A stretch of 64,000 nt of DNA, from contig OZ024824.1 in NCBI GenBank assembly GCA_964016985.1, positions 124,384,077-124,448,076 of the forward strand, written 5' to 3'. A program made the translations under genes and the position numbers. The stretch comes from Anodontia alba (Eukaryota > Mollusca > Bivalvia > Lucinida > Lucinidae). Under the pieces are notes generated by a model. The model was not told where the DNA came from and did not search any database. It saw only the letters and a list, made by a program, of their open reading frames with translations. Below, piece by piece: positions 42,450 to 54,682 of the stretch (position 1 is its first letter; each line of letters starts with the position of its first letter).

Positions 42450-44218
42450 GAAGAAAAGAAAAGGTTAGAGAAAAGTCCAGGGAGTGTCACAATCACAAAC
42501 CGCAGCCCTTCCCAGACACCAAGAGGAAGAGGAAACCGACAAATCCAAACAAGCACAAATCGAACAAACGTACGAAAATCACTAAGATTATCTCTCTCTT
42601 CCCCAAGCGAGGTAATCGCAATGCTAAAAGTACTGAAAAACACAAGGACAAAATGACACAAGGTAAGACATAAAATAAATCGCTTCGTAGAATAAACCAC
42701 AAAGCAACAAAAAGTAAGGCTAACACTGGGACCGCCGCCTTAGGACGATCAGTAGAGTAAACCACCGGCGGGGGGGGGGGTGTGGGGGGGGGAGTTAAAG
42801 CACTTTTACAGCTAGCCAACTTCACCCTGGGTCCCGATGCTACTCTTAATACAGAAATACATAATAATTGGTTCCCATAAAGGCTCCCAACTCAGTCAGT
42901 GCATCAAAGCGAAAACATAAAAGTCAAATTAATCACTATAATAAACAAAGACGAATACTCATGGCTAATTGTACTGTATGCCAGAGTAAATGAAAACCAA
43001 TAGTTGAACCACGGCGGGCCAAGCCAAAGACATATCGTCAAGCCCCAACCCACTGGTTAAAGTTTTACGAAGAGGCCGTCATTGAGTCTGAGGCCCGAAA
43101 CGCCGTCGTGCAATTAAAGAGTGAAGCATAGGCATCAACAATGATTGGGTTGACAACAAGGCATGCAGTCTGCCGCATAATATCCAGGCTATAGCCAATT
43201 CTTTTATAAAGGTTAATAAGTTTTCTGAATTGCTCCAAACAGTTAGATTTACCTACAATTTTTTTTTTTAAATATGTACACTAAGCCGGTTCCGACACAC
43301 CTTGTTGCAGAAGTGTTTTCAGACTGCCGCTCTATTTTTCTAACTAGGCACTGTGTCTGCGATAAAATTTCGAAAACGCCTTACGAAGTTTAAAATAACG
43401 ATAGCCCTGCCTAAGTAGTTTGGCAGTAAGGCTTTATTACGATAATTAAAGTCATTAAGGTTTGAAGAAGCTCTGGCGAATCTAATAAGTTGAGATATTA
43501 TACCCCATATGAGGTACGCCGGGGGACATTGCCATCCAGAAAAGGGAAATTGACTATATCTAAATCAAAATCGTCCCGTTTATCATAAATTTTGGTGGAA
43601 ACTGTACCATTAGATATACATAGATTCAAATCCAAAAAAGGTGCCTCGGTATCGGAAGAATCTGCTCTATTAAGTTGGAGTTCTGTAGGGTATATGTGGT
43701 CCATCATTTAGTAAAAGTAAATAGTGTCAATATTTAATAAAACAAAGGTATCTTGAAGTTGAATTGAAAGCCTCAATAATGTCAGCCTGATTTTCACGTG
43801 AGAGAGACTTCATGAAATCTCTCTCATAACAAAAAAGAAACAAATCTGCAACAAGAGGAACACAATTAGTTCACATCGCAATACCAATAGTTTGCCTATA
43901 AAGTTTAGTTCAAAATCTAATAAAAATATTATCCAAAAGATAAACAAGGGCATCACAGACTTTTTGACACGACCATAAATTGTGGTTATTGTATACATCA
44001 GAAGTGAAAAAAGCTTATTCTTCGTTGCAAGCCAAATAGTGGGTATTCTCCCGAATAAACTTTGGTTAATTAAATCAACAAGTTTATTTTTATAAGATGA
44101 TGAGGTAACGTAGTATACAGTGTAGAAAAATCATATGTAGACAATTTAGAAGCCTGAAAATTTTAGATTTAAATTTATTGAGAACATCGTTGGAATTTTT
44201 AATTGACCAAAGTAGTTA
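42450..44218 (-). pseudogene. Retroelement copy B (longest), inserted in the LINE
   Basis: On the minus strand from 44218: YDFSTLYTTLPHHLIK (RT motif), ATKNKLFFTSDVYNN, ALVYLLDNIFIRF, then TIGIAM-TNCVPLVADLFLF with a stop replacing Gly (palm approach), and STSRYL followed by a frameshift where the usual YLDD catalytic pair should be. Next come DSSDTEAPFLDLNLCISNG (43498-43707 frame) and FPFLDGNVPRRTSYGV, and the C-terminal region to about 43200. The 3' untranslated part follows to 42450 with the G-rich tract at 42766-42792. 5' truncated; the N-terminal part is absent. Penelope-like affinity possible but unproven. Confidence 0.82.
42766..42793 (+). repeat. G-rich tract inside copy B
   Basis: Ten G, TGTG, then nine G; corresponds to C-rich tracts at 7935 and 53798 in sense orientation. 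Confidence 0.8.
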
Positions 44219-45814
44219 ATTCCGTCCCTTCCTCAAGAATTCAAGGATGCAACAATTATCCACCTATTCAAAAGGAAAGGGAATCCTCAAGTCTGTGACA
44301 ATCGTCGCGACACCTCTTTATTGTCAATTGCTGGGAACATCCTTGCTTTGGGCTACTGAATCAATTGAATGAACACCTTGAACAGTCAGGGCTTCTACCA
44401 GAAAGCCAGTGTATATTCAGGAAAGATAGAGGACCAATAGACACGTCATCTTAAAAAAAAAAGCCAGGAACAGAAAGTGGACCTCTACATGACCTTTGTC
44501 GACCTTACCTAAGCATTTGACACAGTCAGTCGTGAGGGACTTTGGAGCATAATGATAAAGTTAGGCTGTCCTGCCAAATTCATAGCAATGGTGCGGCAGT
44601 TCCATGGTGGTATGCTTGCAAGGGTCCAAAATGATGGCGAGTTTTCTGATCCATTCCCTGTGACAAATGGAGTTAAATAAGGTTGTGTAAGGTTGTGTAC
44701 TAGCTTCGACACTGTTCAGCATGATGCTTTCTGCCATGCTTACAGATGCTTTCCAGGATGGTGACAATGGTATACCTATTAGGTATCGCTTTGATGGGAA
44801 ACTTTTCAACCTAAGAAGGTTGCAAGCTAAATCCACGGTGCAGACAGAGGTGCTAGATACGTTCTTCTTTGCTGATGACATGGCAAAATGTGCTTCAACA
44901 GAAGAAAAAAATGAAAAAAAGGTGTAAATCAAGTATCTGATTCATGTGACAGCTATGATCTAACAATCAGCATAAAACTGAGGTAGTATATCAGCCAGTA
45001 CCTGGAAAGCCTTACAAGGAGCCTACCATCACAATGAAAGGTCGGCGACTGCAAGTGTAGACAAGTTCACCTACCTTGGAAGCACATTGTCTAGAGTTGT
45101 GCACATTGATGATGACGTCAATGCTAGGATTGCCAAAGCTAGTGTAGCATTTGGCAGGCTACGTGGAAGTATTTGGGACCGAAGTGGAATCAGACTTGAC
45201 ACAAAGCTGAAAGTATACAGATCGGTGGTGCTGCCAACACTATGATACTCATGCGAAACTTGGACAGTTTACCAACGGCATGCCAAAAGACTGAACCACT
45301 TCCATACAGGCTGTCCTAGAAAATTTCTAAAGATCATGTGGCAAGACAGGATTCCAGACACAGAAGTCCTGAAAAGGGCAGGGATGTAGAGTGTACATAC
45401 GCTTCTGAAATTGTCACAGTTAAGATGGACAGGCCATGTTACCAGAATGCCTGATGAACGTTTGCCAAAGAAAATCCTCTATGGAGAACTACAAGTTGGA
45501 AAACGCCCCCATGGTGATCAGAAGAAGCGATACAAGGACACCCTCAAAGCCCTCCTTAAAGCCTTCAACATACCAACAGAGTCGTGGGAAAAGATTGCAC
45601 AGATCAAACAAAGTAGCAAGGCCTCATAAGAAGGGGTGCTGGTGAATACGAAGCAAAAAGAATCAGCGAAGCCGAGCAGAAATGTGCACAGCGGAAAGCC
45701 AGAGCTAAGGCATCACCAACAGAGCTTTCTTTCTCAGAGCTCTCTTGTTCTATCTGCAACAGTCAGTCTAATGTTAAGAATGGTCTCATCAGCCATCTTA
45801 GAACACACAAATAA

Positions 45815-46406
45815 TAACACATCACACAGTTGATTAGGATTGGTCATTGTCAGTAATGACAGACGAACGAAGTACGGTAATTTTCAACATAAGTGATCAG
45901 CGAGAGTCGTTGCATGAGGGTAGATCCCTGCTCCATTTGGTAATGATGCCGTATCTGTCTTAAGTATTAGTATGTAAGTTCATACATACTTCTCGAAACT
46001 TTAAACAAGTCCAGTTTACTACTGAATAATATGTCTAAAAATCTCTTGGATGAGTGGCGGACAATGTAGAGCCTGATCAGTTCTGCGGCGTCTGATCAGG
46101 GTCTATACTGTTTGCTCAAGCCTGTCTTTCCGGATACTTATTGCATTTAACGGTTTATTTATGTAACGATGCCAATAAGGTCATGAATACAACCCCAGGA
46201 AAGATAACCCTGATATTAAAGTTTACAGTTTACAGATTTTTAACGCTGCCAGGCAACTGAGTCACATAGAGGCAGCGCTATTAAAGTATTTTCTTCCCTT
46301 CTTATGTAGGGCTACTTTTACAGGGAAGAAAGGAGACAAATAATTTAATGCCAGGATAGTCCTCTCAACGTAAGTATATTTATTTTATAGCATATTATAC
46401 AGCAGC

Positions 46407-46410
<4 letters not shown>
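45815..46410. other. No gene seen; one T-type hairpin
   Basis: 46056-46114: GACAATGTAGAGCCTGATCAG ... CTGATCAGGGTCTATACTG, a shortened T-family hairpin. Confidence 0.45.
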
Positions 46411-46459
<49 letters not shown>

Positions 46460-46500
46460 TGTGTGTGTGTGTGTCAGACAGACAGACAGACAGACAGAGC
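46411..46500 (+). repeat. (GT)n(CAGA)n microsatellite
   Basis: GT repeats to about 46473, then six CAGA units. Confidence 0.95.
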
Positions 46501-46938
46501 CAGTAAGAAATAGAGGGAGAGAGCCTTATTCCTATTTGACAGTCGTCCTTTACATGCAGCAATTCCAAAATTAGTTTGTCCGTCCAACAGAGAAGACTTC
46601 CGATTAGGGACAATATTCGCTGTACCATCAGGCCATATTAATCTCAATAAGGCTATATCAGATTTAATTAGCCCGTAGCACGCTGACGACGAAACTAGTA
46701 CACAACTAACGAATGATTTTTTCTCCAGATAACAATGGTACATGACGTATCAGGAGGCGATTTGGATGAAACCGCAAGCCTTTAACGACGATTCGATTGA
46801 AACGTTAAATTATTTTATCTTCGAGAACAATCAGATCCATATCCTTGTCTTTCCTAAAAAACAGTATTTAACCTTCGATTCAAATTGTCTCCACTGGATG
46901 AAATTTCAAATCGTTTGCTGATAACATTGAAATCAAAT
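46501..46938. other. No gene seen
   Basis: Short minus-strand frames only. Confidence 0.4.
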
Positions 46939-47215
46939 CATTACGAAAACATGCTTATATAATTTGACTCCCTCAAACCCCACTTTTATATTGTAAACCT
47001 GGGGTTTACAGGGGTATACACTATTTTCTTATTTCTGTTCAAAAACACAGATTGGGGTACTCGTTAGAACCGCCTCGCCGAGGCGGTTCTAGCGAGTACC
47101 CACAATGTATGTTTTGAGCAGAAATATGAAAAATATCGGAGATTTTTATCTGAAATTTTTCAGTTTTTTGGATGTAAAATTTTCAATATATTCGAATAGG
47201 CGTGTTTTCGTAATG
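46939..47215 (-). mobile_element. CATYACG MITE, copy 16 (reverse)
   Basis: CATTACGAAAACATGCTTAT to TTTTCGTAATG; apex GCC. Confidence 0.9.
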
Positions 47216-47399
47216 GTTAAAAAGTCTTCTGCTGACTTTGCCAAGAGAGTGGTAAAGGTCAAGATCAAATGTGACACTAAACGAAAATGAAGATTTTCCC
47301 ATTAAAAAAAGAAAAGAAGAAAGAAGACCTAGGCATGTTCATCCTGTTATATCCCTGTTTGCCTTAATATGATAGGGAAAGGTAAGGTTTGTAAAGAAT

Positions 47400-48000
47400 G
47401 TATCTTAACAAATGTTATTTTTTTATGCAAATTTGATCAAAATCGGATGAAATTTAAGATAGTTATCTAGATTTCAAGAGTCAAAATTGATTTATAGGTG
47501 CCGCAATTTTGAATATTTAATGAGGTTTTATGAGGTCATAAAGCCTTAACTAAATATGCAAAACCTAAGCTTCTTTTCTAGATTTATAATTATTTTGCTT
47601 GAAAAATCACACCGGTTTCTGTCAGAATGAACATCACATTTATTATTTTGAAATATTTAGAATCTCATTAGATCATCACAAAAACATACTTATATAATGT
47701 TGACCACCTCAAACCCCACTTTTCTATAGTAAAACTAGGGTTTTACAGAGGTATGCATTATTTTTCTTATTTCTGCTCAAAATATAGATTGTGGGTACTC
47801 GTTAGAACCGCCTTGGCAAGACAGTTTAAACGAGTACACACAATCTATCTTTTGAGCAGAAATATGAAAAAAAAAATCATTTTTTTTTTTATCTAAAAAG
47901 TTTCCTTTTTTCAATATATTTCAATAGGCGTATTTTCGTAATGTATTCAAAATAGTGACGATCTTGACAAAAAAGCTGAAGTTTTTAAGTCATTACTTGT
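47400..48000. repeat. Dispersed repeat R, copy 2, split by copy 17
   Basis: GATCAAAATCGGATGAAATT, TTTTGAATATTTAATGAGG and GAATCTCATTA match 24640-25000 (partly inverted). CATYACG copy 17 interrupts it. Confidence 0.6.
47674..47943 (-). mobile_element. CATYACG MITE, copy 17 (reverse)
   Basis: CATCACAAAAACATACT to TTTTCGTAATG; hairpin eroded (GCCTTGGCAAGACAG). Confidence 0.85.
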
Positions 48001-48345
48001 AACTTGTTTAATGCATGTTTTGTCAAAGTCTTCTATATCAAGGACCTTCTTTGTCGAACTTAGTTTTCCTTTAAGGCAACATTGGCATCAACCAATATCA
48101 CTGCTATTCTGCTAGCTGACAGTTTTTTTTCCTACAGACGGTATAGATACTTCCATGATAACGGGTCTCAATTTGCCTTAATTAATGAAGACCAGTCTGG
48201 TGGTTCTCAGGAAGATAGATAGCTTAATTTGGAAAAGGTTAACCTGTCTATGATCTGTACATGATGCGTAAATACTTCGCAGACGACAAAGTCATTAGAT
48301 GTTGCGTCTTATACACAGTTTAACGTTCTGCATGCTGGGTAAAAA

Positions 48346-48790
48346 GAAGTCAGCAGACGTCATTTTGAAATAGTTTTCATATTTTGCCCAGAAAATAGAC
48401 TTTGATGTTTCATGCAAATTGTCTCCTGAATTTGCATGAAATGATAAAGCCTATCTTTGGGAAACATTACGAAAACTCGCCTATTCAAATACATTGAGAA
48501 TTTTACCATCTAAAAAAATGAAAATGCTCAGATAAAAAAAATCTGATATTTTTCATTTTTTTTTGCTCAAAACATAGATTGTTGGTACTCGTTAAAACCG
48601 CCTCGGCGAGGTGGTTCTAACGAGTGCCGACAATCTATGTTTTAAGCAGATATAAGAAAAATAATGTATACCCCTGTAAACCCCAGTTTTACCATATAAA
48701 AGTGGGGTTTAAGGGGGTCAACATTGTATAGGCATGTTTTCGTGATGTATGAGAAAAATTATGTCACATTGTCATCTACTGAATAAGCCC
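48346..48790. mobile_element. CAGCAGACG-type foldback MITE split by copy 18
   Basis: GTCAGCAGACGTCATTTTG ... CTATCTTTGGGAAA, then copy 18, then TATGAGAAAAATTATGTCAC ... TCATCTACTGA. The foldback was whole before the CATYACG insertion. Confidence 0.65.
48465..48747 (+). mobile_element. CATYACG MITE, copy 18 (forward)
   Basis: Full-length, CATTACGAAAACTCGCC to TTTTCGTGATG; apex GGC. Confidence 0.9.
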
Positions 48791-49074
48791 AGGCAATGGT
48801 AAAGGTTATTTATGCTTAAGGACTATTTTCATTAAATCATTAGATGAAAATATTAAAGCGATACGTTTTCTAATATTTTTCACATAAAAAAAAAAAAAAA
48901 AAATACAAGACCTGATGTGTCATTTATTGTCTCCTTCATATGGAAATTTGAATGTTTGATTAGGAAAAAAAAAAACAAAAACAAAACATTTATTGTTTTA
49001 AATATCTGCTATAATTTATAACTTGCGGGTTAAAGATTAAGCTTTCACATTTTGAACTTATCAAATGTATTTAC
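48791..49074. other. A-rich spacer; no gene seen
   Basis: Poly-A at about 48887-48903 and 48966-48988. Confidence 0.5.
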
Positions 49075-49245
49075 GCAATGTTAGCCTCCGCCCTTTTAGG
49101 CAATGTTAGGCCCCACCTAAGGCAATGTTCGGCCCCGCCGGTTCAGGCAATGTTAGGTTCCGCCCTTTTATGCAATGTTAGGTTTCGCACTTTTAGGCAA
49201 TGTTAGGCCCGGTCCTTTTAGGCAATTTTAGGCTCCGCCCTGTAG
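49075..49245 (+). repeat. 25-bp minisatellite, 7 units
   Basis: Consensus GCAATGTTAGGCTCCGCCC plus TTTTAG; one unit is 22 bp. Confidence 0.9.
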
Positions 49246-49334
49246 AGCTTCCTTCAAGGATACTATGTAACAAGATTCAGGTTCAAAACTTTCTTGGTTC
49301 TGGAGAAGAAGACCTTTAGTGTTTGTCCTTATAT

Positions 49335-49477
49335 CATTACGAAAACACGCCTATTCAAATATATAGAAAATTTTACATCCAAAAACTGAAACTTTTCATA
49401 GAAAAAACCCGATATTTTTCTTATTTCTGCTCAAAACATAGGTTGTGGGTACTCGTTAGAACTGCCTTGCCGAGAAA
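49335..49477 (+). mobile_element. CATYACG MITE, copy 19 (right half lost)
   Basis: Left end and left central arm intact to CTGCCTTGCCGAG; breaks at the hairpin apex. Confidence 0.85.
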
Positions 49478-49628
49478 ATGTTAACGAACGGACGCACGGA
49501 CGCACTCAAGGACGGACGACGGACAAAAAGTGATCACTATGGCTCATCCTGAGCATAGATCAGATGAGCGAAAAATACGAGCTAATACAATATTGACACA
49601 AACGCACATGATGCCCATAAACAATTAT
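49478..49628 (+). repeat. GGACGGACGACGGAC repeat tail
   Basis: ACGGACGCACGGACGCACTC... then AAAAAGTGATCACTATGGCTC. Joined to the broken hairpin of copy 19. Confidence 0.4.
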
Positions 49629-49712
49629 CCCAGCAGGCACACAACGGTAAAAACAACGTCGATTCAACGTTGTGCTGAACCGACGTTGTTTCAACGTTCT
49701 GTGCTTGCTGGG
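49629..49712. mobile_element. CCAGCAGGCACA-type palindromic element
   Basis: CCCAGCAGGCACACAACG ... CGTTCTGTGCTTGCTGGG with GTCGATTCAACGTTG and CAACGTT words; relative of 32602-32711. Confidence 0.7.
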
Positions 49713-50522
49713 ATGCTTGTTGGTTTTGACGACTATCACTCTACATCACTCTGTCCATGATATCATGACCTTATATTCCAGATATGTTCGCAAATGCTAT
49801 ATCCGAAAAGGTCCGAGATGCTACATTTAGTAATGTTGTACCCAAATACGGATTTTAGATGGACTTGTCTAACCTTTGACACGACAGTAAACATTCATCG
49901 ATCTATAACTATGCCATATGCATATAAACCATATAACATATCGTATATAGTAATGATACTGGGAATTCTACACTTCATGTTACACGGACATTTTAATTCT
50001 TTTCATAGAAACAGGCAGTAGGCGTGTAATAAGTGCGTTTAGCTTCATATTTTCTCGTCAATAGTCATGCCGATATAATCAAACAGGACTGTAAATTAAT
50101 TATTCTCATTTTCTTTTTCTCTGCATTGATTGGATTTATTGCCGACTCGACATTGATAGGCTCTCAGATTAATGTTAAAGAAAGTGAGCATTGGCGAGCG
50201 AAAATGAGCCTTCAGGCGTCAGACTACAATTGAGCTAGGGCACGACAAAACTAATCTGCAATAAGACCTGTGAGACCAGCAGAGAGTCAGATCAGCCTGT
50301 ACATTTATCCAGTGTGGCAAGGGTTTTTGTTTATCCCTCTTCGGATTGCCGGAGGCTGTAGAAGGCGCATGCGATCAGCGAAGACTCTGATTACTGATCC
50401 GAGTCTTCGCTGGTCCCACACGTTTTATTTCGTCATGCGTTGAATTAATTGATTTTCTCCTATATATTTAAACATTTTTTGAAAACGTTTTACAGCCAAT
50501 ACGTTTTTTATTTATTTACTTT

Positions 50523-50562
<40 letters not shown>

Positions 50563-50585
50563 AAGTTCAATTGGTCAATATATGG
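49713..50585. other. No gene seen; one hairpin, poly-T
   Basis: 50360-50425: AGCGAAGACTCTGATTACTG/GATCCGAGTCTTCGCTGG, a CTGGGCGC-family relative. Poly-T at 50527-50560. Confidence 0.45.
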
Positions 50586-50892
50586 TACAGTCGACTCTCG
50601 TTATCTCGAATTTCAAGGGACTCTCTCTGAAATACTTCGAAATATCCGTACATCGACATATCAAATTTGCAAAATTTAGAAAAAATGAATCGAACAGCCA
50701 TATTTAACAAATGTATATGTAATTTCACTCCTGAAGTTAGAAATATATTGAAAATATTGTGGAAAAGAGGAGGAACAATTTCTACTCTTTTCCACAATAT
50801 TTTGCTACCTGTTGTTAGATTTTCATAGATATCGCTTTGCGATAAGCGATTGTTCGAGATAAGCGAGGTCGAGATAACGAGAGTCAACTGTA
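50586..50892. mobile_element. TA-flanked MITE, pogo/Tigger-like ends
   Basis: TACAGTCGACTCTCGTTATC ... GATAACGAGAGTCAACTGTA, with an internal palindrome (AATATTGTGGAAAAGAGGAG/CTCTTTTCCACAATATT). CAGT ends with a TA target fit pogo-type Tc1/mariner elements. Confidence 0.75.
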
Positions 50893-52852
50893 CTTGCTTG
50901 ACAACTGTTCCTCTAAAAACTTCAAAACAAGCATCAGAATGGTATGTCATGATACTTAAGATGAGCTTACTCCTCTTCAAACATTAACACAGCTCTTGTA
51001 AGATGTCGTGGCAGGTGTTAGGGTAAATTATACCCTCGATGACTTTCTTCTTTCCTATTTAAAACAACCATCCAAAACATACAAGTTTAAGCTTTTCGAA
51101 AATGCTTGCCATCTTTTCAGCCCTTTTTCAATGTGGTGAATATTTGGGCTTGGGACACTTTTCGCTGTCAAGCCCCAATCCTACCTATCAAATTTAGTAA
51201 AGTGGTATCGGATTGTCGGTCCTTCTCTATTAGAGGGATTTGAGACTCAATATTGTCATTTTTTATTTATTTTTTTTTTTATTTATACAATATTTAAAGA
51301 GGATACACAATTAGCTTCAAAAGCTAGTCTATCTTGTGGTCCTCTATAACATACAAATATAAAATACATACAAATATATACATTCAAATGACACAGCATT
51401 GTAACACAGAAAGATACTAATATGCAAATCAATTTACAAACAATAAAACTAAAAGTATATGATAAATGTTTAGAACAAAATTAAAACTTAATTTCATAAG
51501 AGATATCCATGAGACTTTGCATCATGCAGGGCACATAAAAACTATAAAACTGGGTCATAGGCATGTTAGCTAGTAAAAGGTAATATGTTCTTGTTTTTTT
51601 TTTTTTTTTTTTTTTTAAACGTATCACATAGTAAGATGTAGCCATAAAGAAGAACACGCACCACACGCACAATAGTATCGGAAGGTGCACCGGAACGTTA
51701 CATAGAGTCTCTCATCAACTTGATATGAGCCAACTCGGTTCCGACCGCGCCATTCATACAGGCACCGCACCGAAACCCGATGGTCGAGAGCATGCGGCGG
51801 AAACGAATGTCCAAACAGCATGTCCCTCACACCGGGACCCGCCACGGTGACATACTAGGCACAGCCGATACAGTGCAGGCCCTAAGTGTGCGTGAGGTGT
51901 GAGACGGAGCAGCATCTCACTATGTCTGATTAATGAACAGTGATAAAATACCATTAAAAGTAAAAATGTTTAGGAATAAATTATATTCAAGAATTTTATG
52001 TACAATTAAGAGCAGTGTATCTCCATATATGTACAATCAATAGACGGGCATCTCAATACATGTACAATTATATTTAGTCTGTACGTAACTACCTAAAGAT
52101 TTAGAAAGCCATCAACTTTCCATCCTCCTAAGTTCCATTCCATTTCTTGGCTCGTCCGTTTCGTTTCGTTTCGCTAAGAGCCGATTCGAACTGGAATCAG
52201 GTGTGTAAGCGTAAATTAGCCACCTTTGTTCTCAAAACGTCCTTTTTTTACTTTCGTTTCGGAAAAGGAGTGGTACTTTATTGGTGTGCACTAAATGCAC
52301 TAAATGTCTAACATGTTAGCCACGTTTCTAGAAAACCTGACTTTTGATTTTCATCAGCGAGCGGCAGGCGCGGATCGGCCAATGCATCAGCGCAGCTTGA
52401 TCGGCACCTTGGTGTTCGCAACTTGGATAGTGCAGCACGTATAGTTTTTTTTTGTATCCATAGGTTCAGAACTATTGATGGTCTGTGTGGCTGAGCGATC
52501 CGATTTGTGTCTTGCCTAGTCGCGGGCATCGACGACAGTTTATCTCGTGATGGGACTCAATTAATGTCTATAAATCTCTTCAGCCCCTACACCCCTGTAG
52601 ACCGGTACATTTACTTATGCAGGCAGAGTAGACCGGATGAGAAGGCTCATATGGAGCCGTCTCTTTGCAAACTGTGCTGTTTGTCGTCCTGTGGGTGACT
52701 TTGTGGGCACTCTATTTGTGGGGTCTGGATGTGACCAATCTTAAGAAGGGAGGAGTCCATTTCGGAAACACAGGGGTGTTAGTGTCATGCTCACCTTATC
52801 ATAATATTACATTCCGTTCTCGTTTGTCTTGATTTTATTTTCCGCTCAAAGG
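50893..52852. other. About 2 kb without a recognisable gene
   Basis: Poly-T at 51594-51616 and T-rich TTTATTTATT at 51258-51285. 52615-52690 holds a decayed T-type hairpin (GTAGACCGGATGAGAAGGCTC/GAGCCGTCTC). Overlapping minus-strand frames at 51624-51954 and the 73-codon frame at 52308-52529 have no family signal. The higher GC near 51700-51860 is noted but unexplained. Confidence 0.4.
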
Positions 52853-53126
52853 CATTATGAAAACATGCCTATTCAAATATATAGAAAATTTAACTTCCAA
52901 AAACTGAAAATTTTCATATAAAATATCTGATATTTTTCATATTTCTGCTCAAAACATAGATTGTGGGTACTCGTAAGAACCACCTCGCCGAGGCGGTTCT
53001 AACGAGTACCCACAATCTATGCTTTTGAGCAGAAATAGAATAATGTATACCCCTATAAACCCCAGTTTCACTATATAAAAGTGGGGTTTAAGGGGGTCAA
53101 AATTATATAGGCATCTTTTCGTGATG
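52853..53126 (+). mobile_element. CATYACG MITE, copy 20 (forward)
   Basis: CATTATGAAAACATGCC to TTTTCGTGATG; apex GCC. Confidence 0.9.
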
Positions 53127-53367
53127 GTACAGTCTACGCAACAAATACATGAGCTGGCACATGGGGGAAGGGTCATTTCGATTCTCCGATTCATGTTCTA
53201 CAAGTACCCATGTGTAACTAATTGCGGTAAATACATAGCTTCTTGTATGTAGCTGCATCGGGGTCTTCTCTGCTTGTCTGCGGTTCTCATGAACTGTCTC
53301 GTGAATTGTTTCTTCATCATAGTGCAGGTTATATTTTATTTCCTTTGGGATCATTGAGCCCATCCTG
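53127..53367. other. No gene seen
   Basis: No recognised feature. Confidence 0.35.
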
Positions 53368-54017
53368 GTTACTAATTAACCGTTATAAAAGAATTAGCTA
53401 TAGCCTGGATATTATGCGGTAGACTACATGCCTAGCTGTCAACCCAGTCATTGTTGATGGCTATGCTTCTTTTTTTAATTGCACGACGGCGGTTCGGGCC
53501 TCAGACTCAATGACGGCCTCTTCGTAAAACTTTAACCAGTGGGTTGGGGCTTGACGATTTATCTTTGGCTTGGCCCGCCGTGGTTCAACTGTTGGTTTTC
53601 ATTTACTCTGGCATACAGTAGAATTAGCCATGAGTACTCGTCTTTGTTTATTATAGTGATTAATTTGATTTTTATGTTTTCGCTTTGATGCACTGACTGA
53701 GTTGGGAGCCTTTATGCGAACCGAATTTTTATTTATTTCTGTATTAAGAGTAGCATCGGGACCCAGGGTGAAGTTGGTTAGCTGTAATGTGCTTTAACCC
53801 GCACCCCCGCCCCCACCCCAGACACACACACACCCACCCCCAGTGATTTATTCTACTGACCGTTCTAAGGCGGTGGTCCCGGTGTTAGTCTTACTCTTTG
53901 TTGCTTTGTGGTTTATTCTACGAGGCAATTTGTTTTATGTCTTACCTTGTGTTATTTTCTTCTTGTGTTTTTCAGTCCTTTTAGCATTACCTCGCTTGTG
54001 GCACTCCCTGGACCTTT
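53368..54017 (+). pseudogene. Retroelement copy C (3' end)
   Basis: Starts in the polymerase C-terminus (TTATAAAAGAATTAGCTATAGCC; DIMR.TTCL.VNPVIVDGY-like reading) and runs through the 3' untranslated part to GCACTCCCTGGACC plus TTTTTT. C-rich tract at 53798-53842. About 115 bp is missing before the last 20 bp relative to copy B. 5' truncated. Confidence 0.8.
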
Positions 54018-54344
54018 TTTATTCAAGAATGTTGTACAAGTAAAAGTATAAAATGTTTTACTTAAACATATACTACAAAACTTTTGTTAAGAACCATTAC
54101 CATATAAATACCATATACACTGACAGTCTGTATCTTGGTAATTTCTTGTATGTTTGTGTTAAACTGTAGTATGGTAATTTGTTATTTTGTGTTAATATGT
54201 CACTCCGGCAAGCCATATGTTGTTGCATGCTAATCATGTCTGTAGCAAGGTAATCTTTTATTGTGTTATTATATATTCCATTCTGATAGCCATACTTTGT
54301 TGTGTGCTAATCTTGTACTACATCATGGTAATATTTTGTGTGCC
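54018..54344 (+). repeat. Degenerate ~82-bp minisatellite, left part
   Basis: Recurring words GTGTGCTAAT, GCAAGGTAATCTTTT and CCATACTTTGTTG. Continues at 54961-55257 beyond an inserted element. Confidence 0.65.
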
Positions 54345-54650
54345 AATATGACACTGTTGCAATCTTTCACCGTGTGCTAATATGACACTGTTGCAATCTT
54401 TCACCGTGTGCTAATATGACACTGTTGCAATCTTTCACCGTGTGCTAATATGACACTGTTGCAATCTTTCACCGTGTGCTAATATGACACTGTTGCAATC
54501 TTTCACCGTGTGCCAATATGACACTGTTGCAATCTTTCACCGTGTGCCAATATGACACTGTTGCAATCTTTCACCGTGTGCCAATATGACACTGTTGCAA
54601 TCTTTCACCGTGTGCCAATATGACACTGTTGCAATCTTTCACCGTGTGCT
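54345..54650 (+). repeat. Perfect 34-bp tandem array, exactly 9 units
   Basis: Unit AATATGACACTGTTGCAATC + TTTCACCGTGTGCT; 9 x 34 = 306 bp. The only variation I see is the last base: T in units 1-4, C in 5-8, T in 9. Confidence 0.95.
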
Positions 54651-54682
54651 AATATTTCCCTGCTGAAAGCCATACGTTGTTG

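Larger units (their letters stand above)
41540..45814 (+). pseudogene. Non-LTR retrotransposon (endonuclease/RT) relic, split by copy B
   Basis: 5' truncated; begins in the APE-type endonuclease C-terminus (CGADCWTDHRLVVSKLSLRI, about 41610-41670). Then KKLDVTKLKQDSKRQAFVND (41696-41923 frame), DSWMSENADEIQSFADRKDM and the pre-RT region to PTVSETVKAIKLLSS (42017-42430). A reverse-oriented retroelement fills about 42450-44218. Reading resumes at EFKDATIIHLFKRKGNPQVC (44237), LLPESQCIFRKDRG, and the active site FFFADDMAKCAS at about 44863 (FADD form). RWTGHVTRMPDERLPKKILY follows at 45411, and the end is CSICNSQSNVKNGLISHLRT, a C2H2-like finger, with stop at 45812-45814. Numerous stops and shifts. 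Clade not assigned. Confidence 0.9.

Noticed and set aside
54345..54650. CRISPR array
   Set aside because: Units are contiguous with no spacers, and the genome is eukaryotic; it is a minisatellite.
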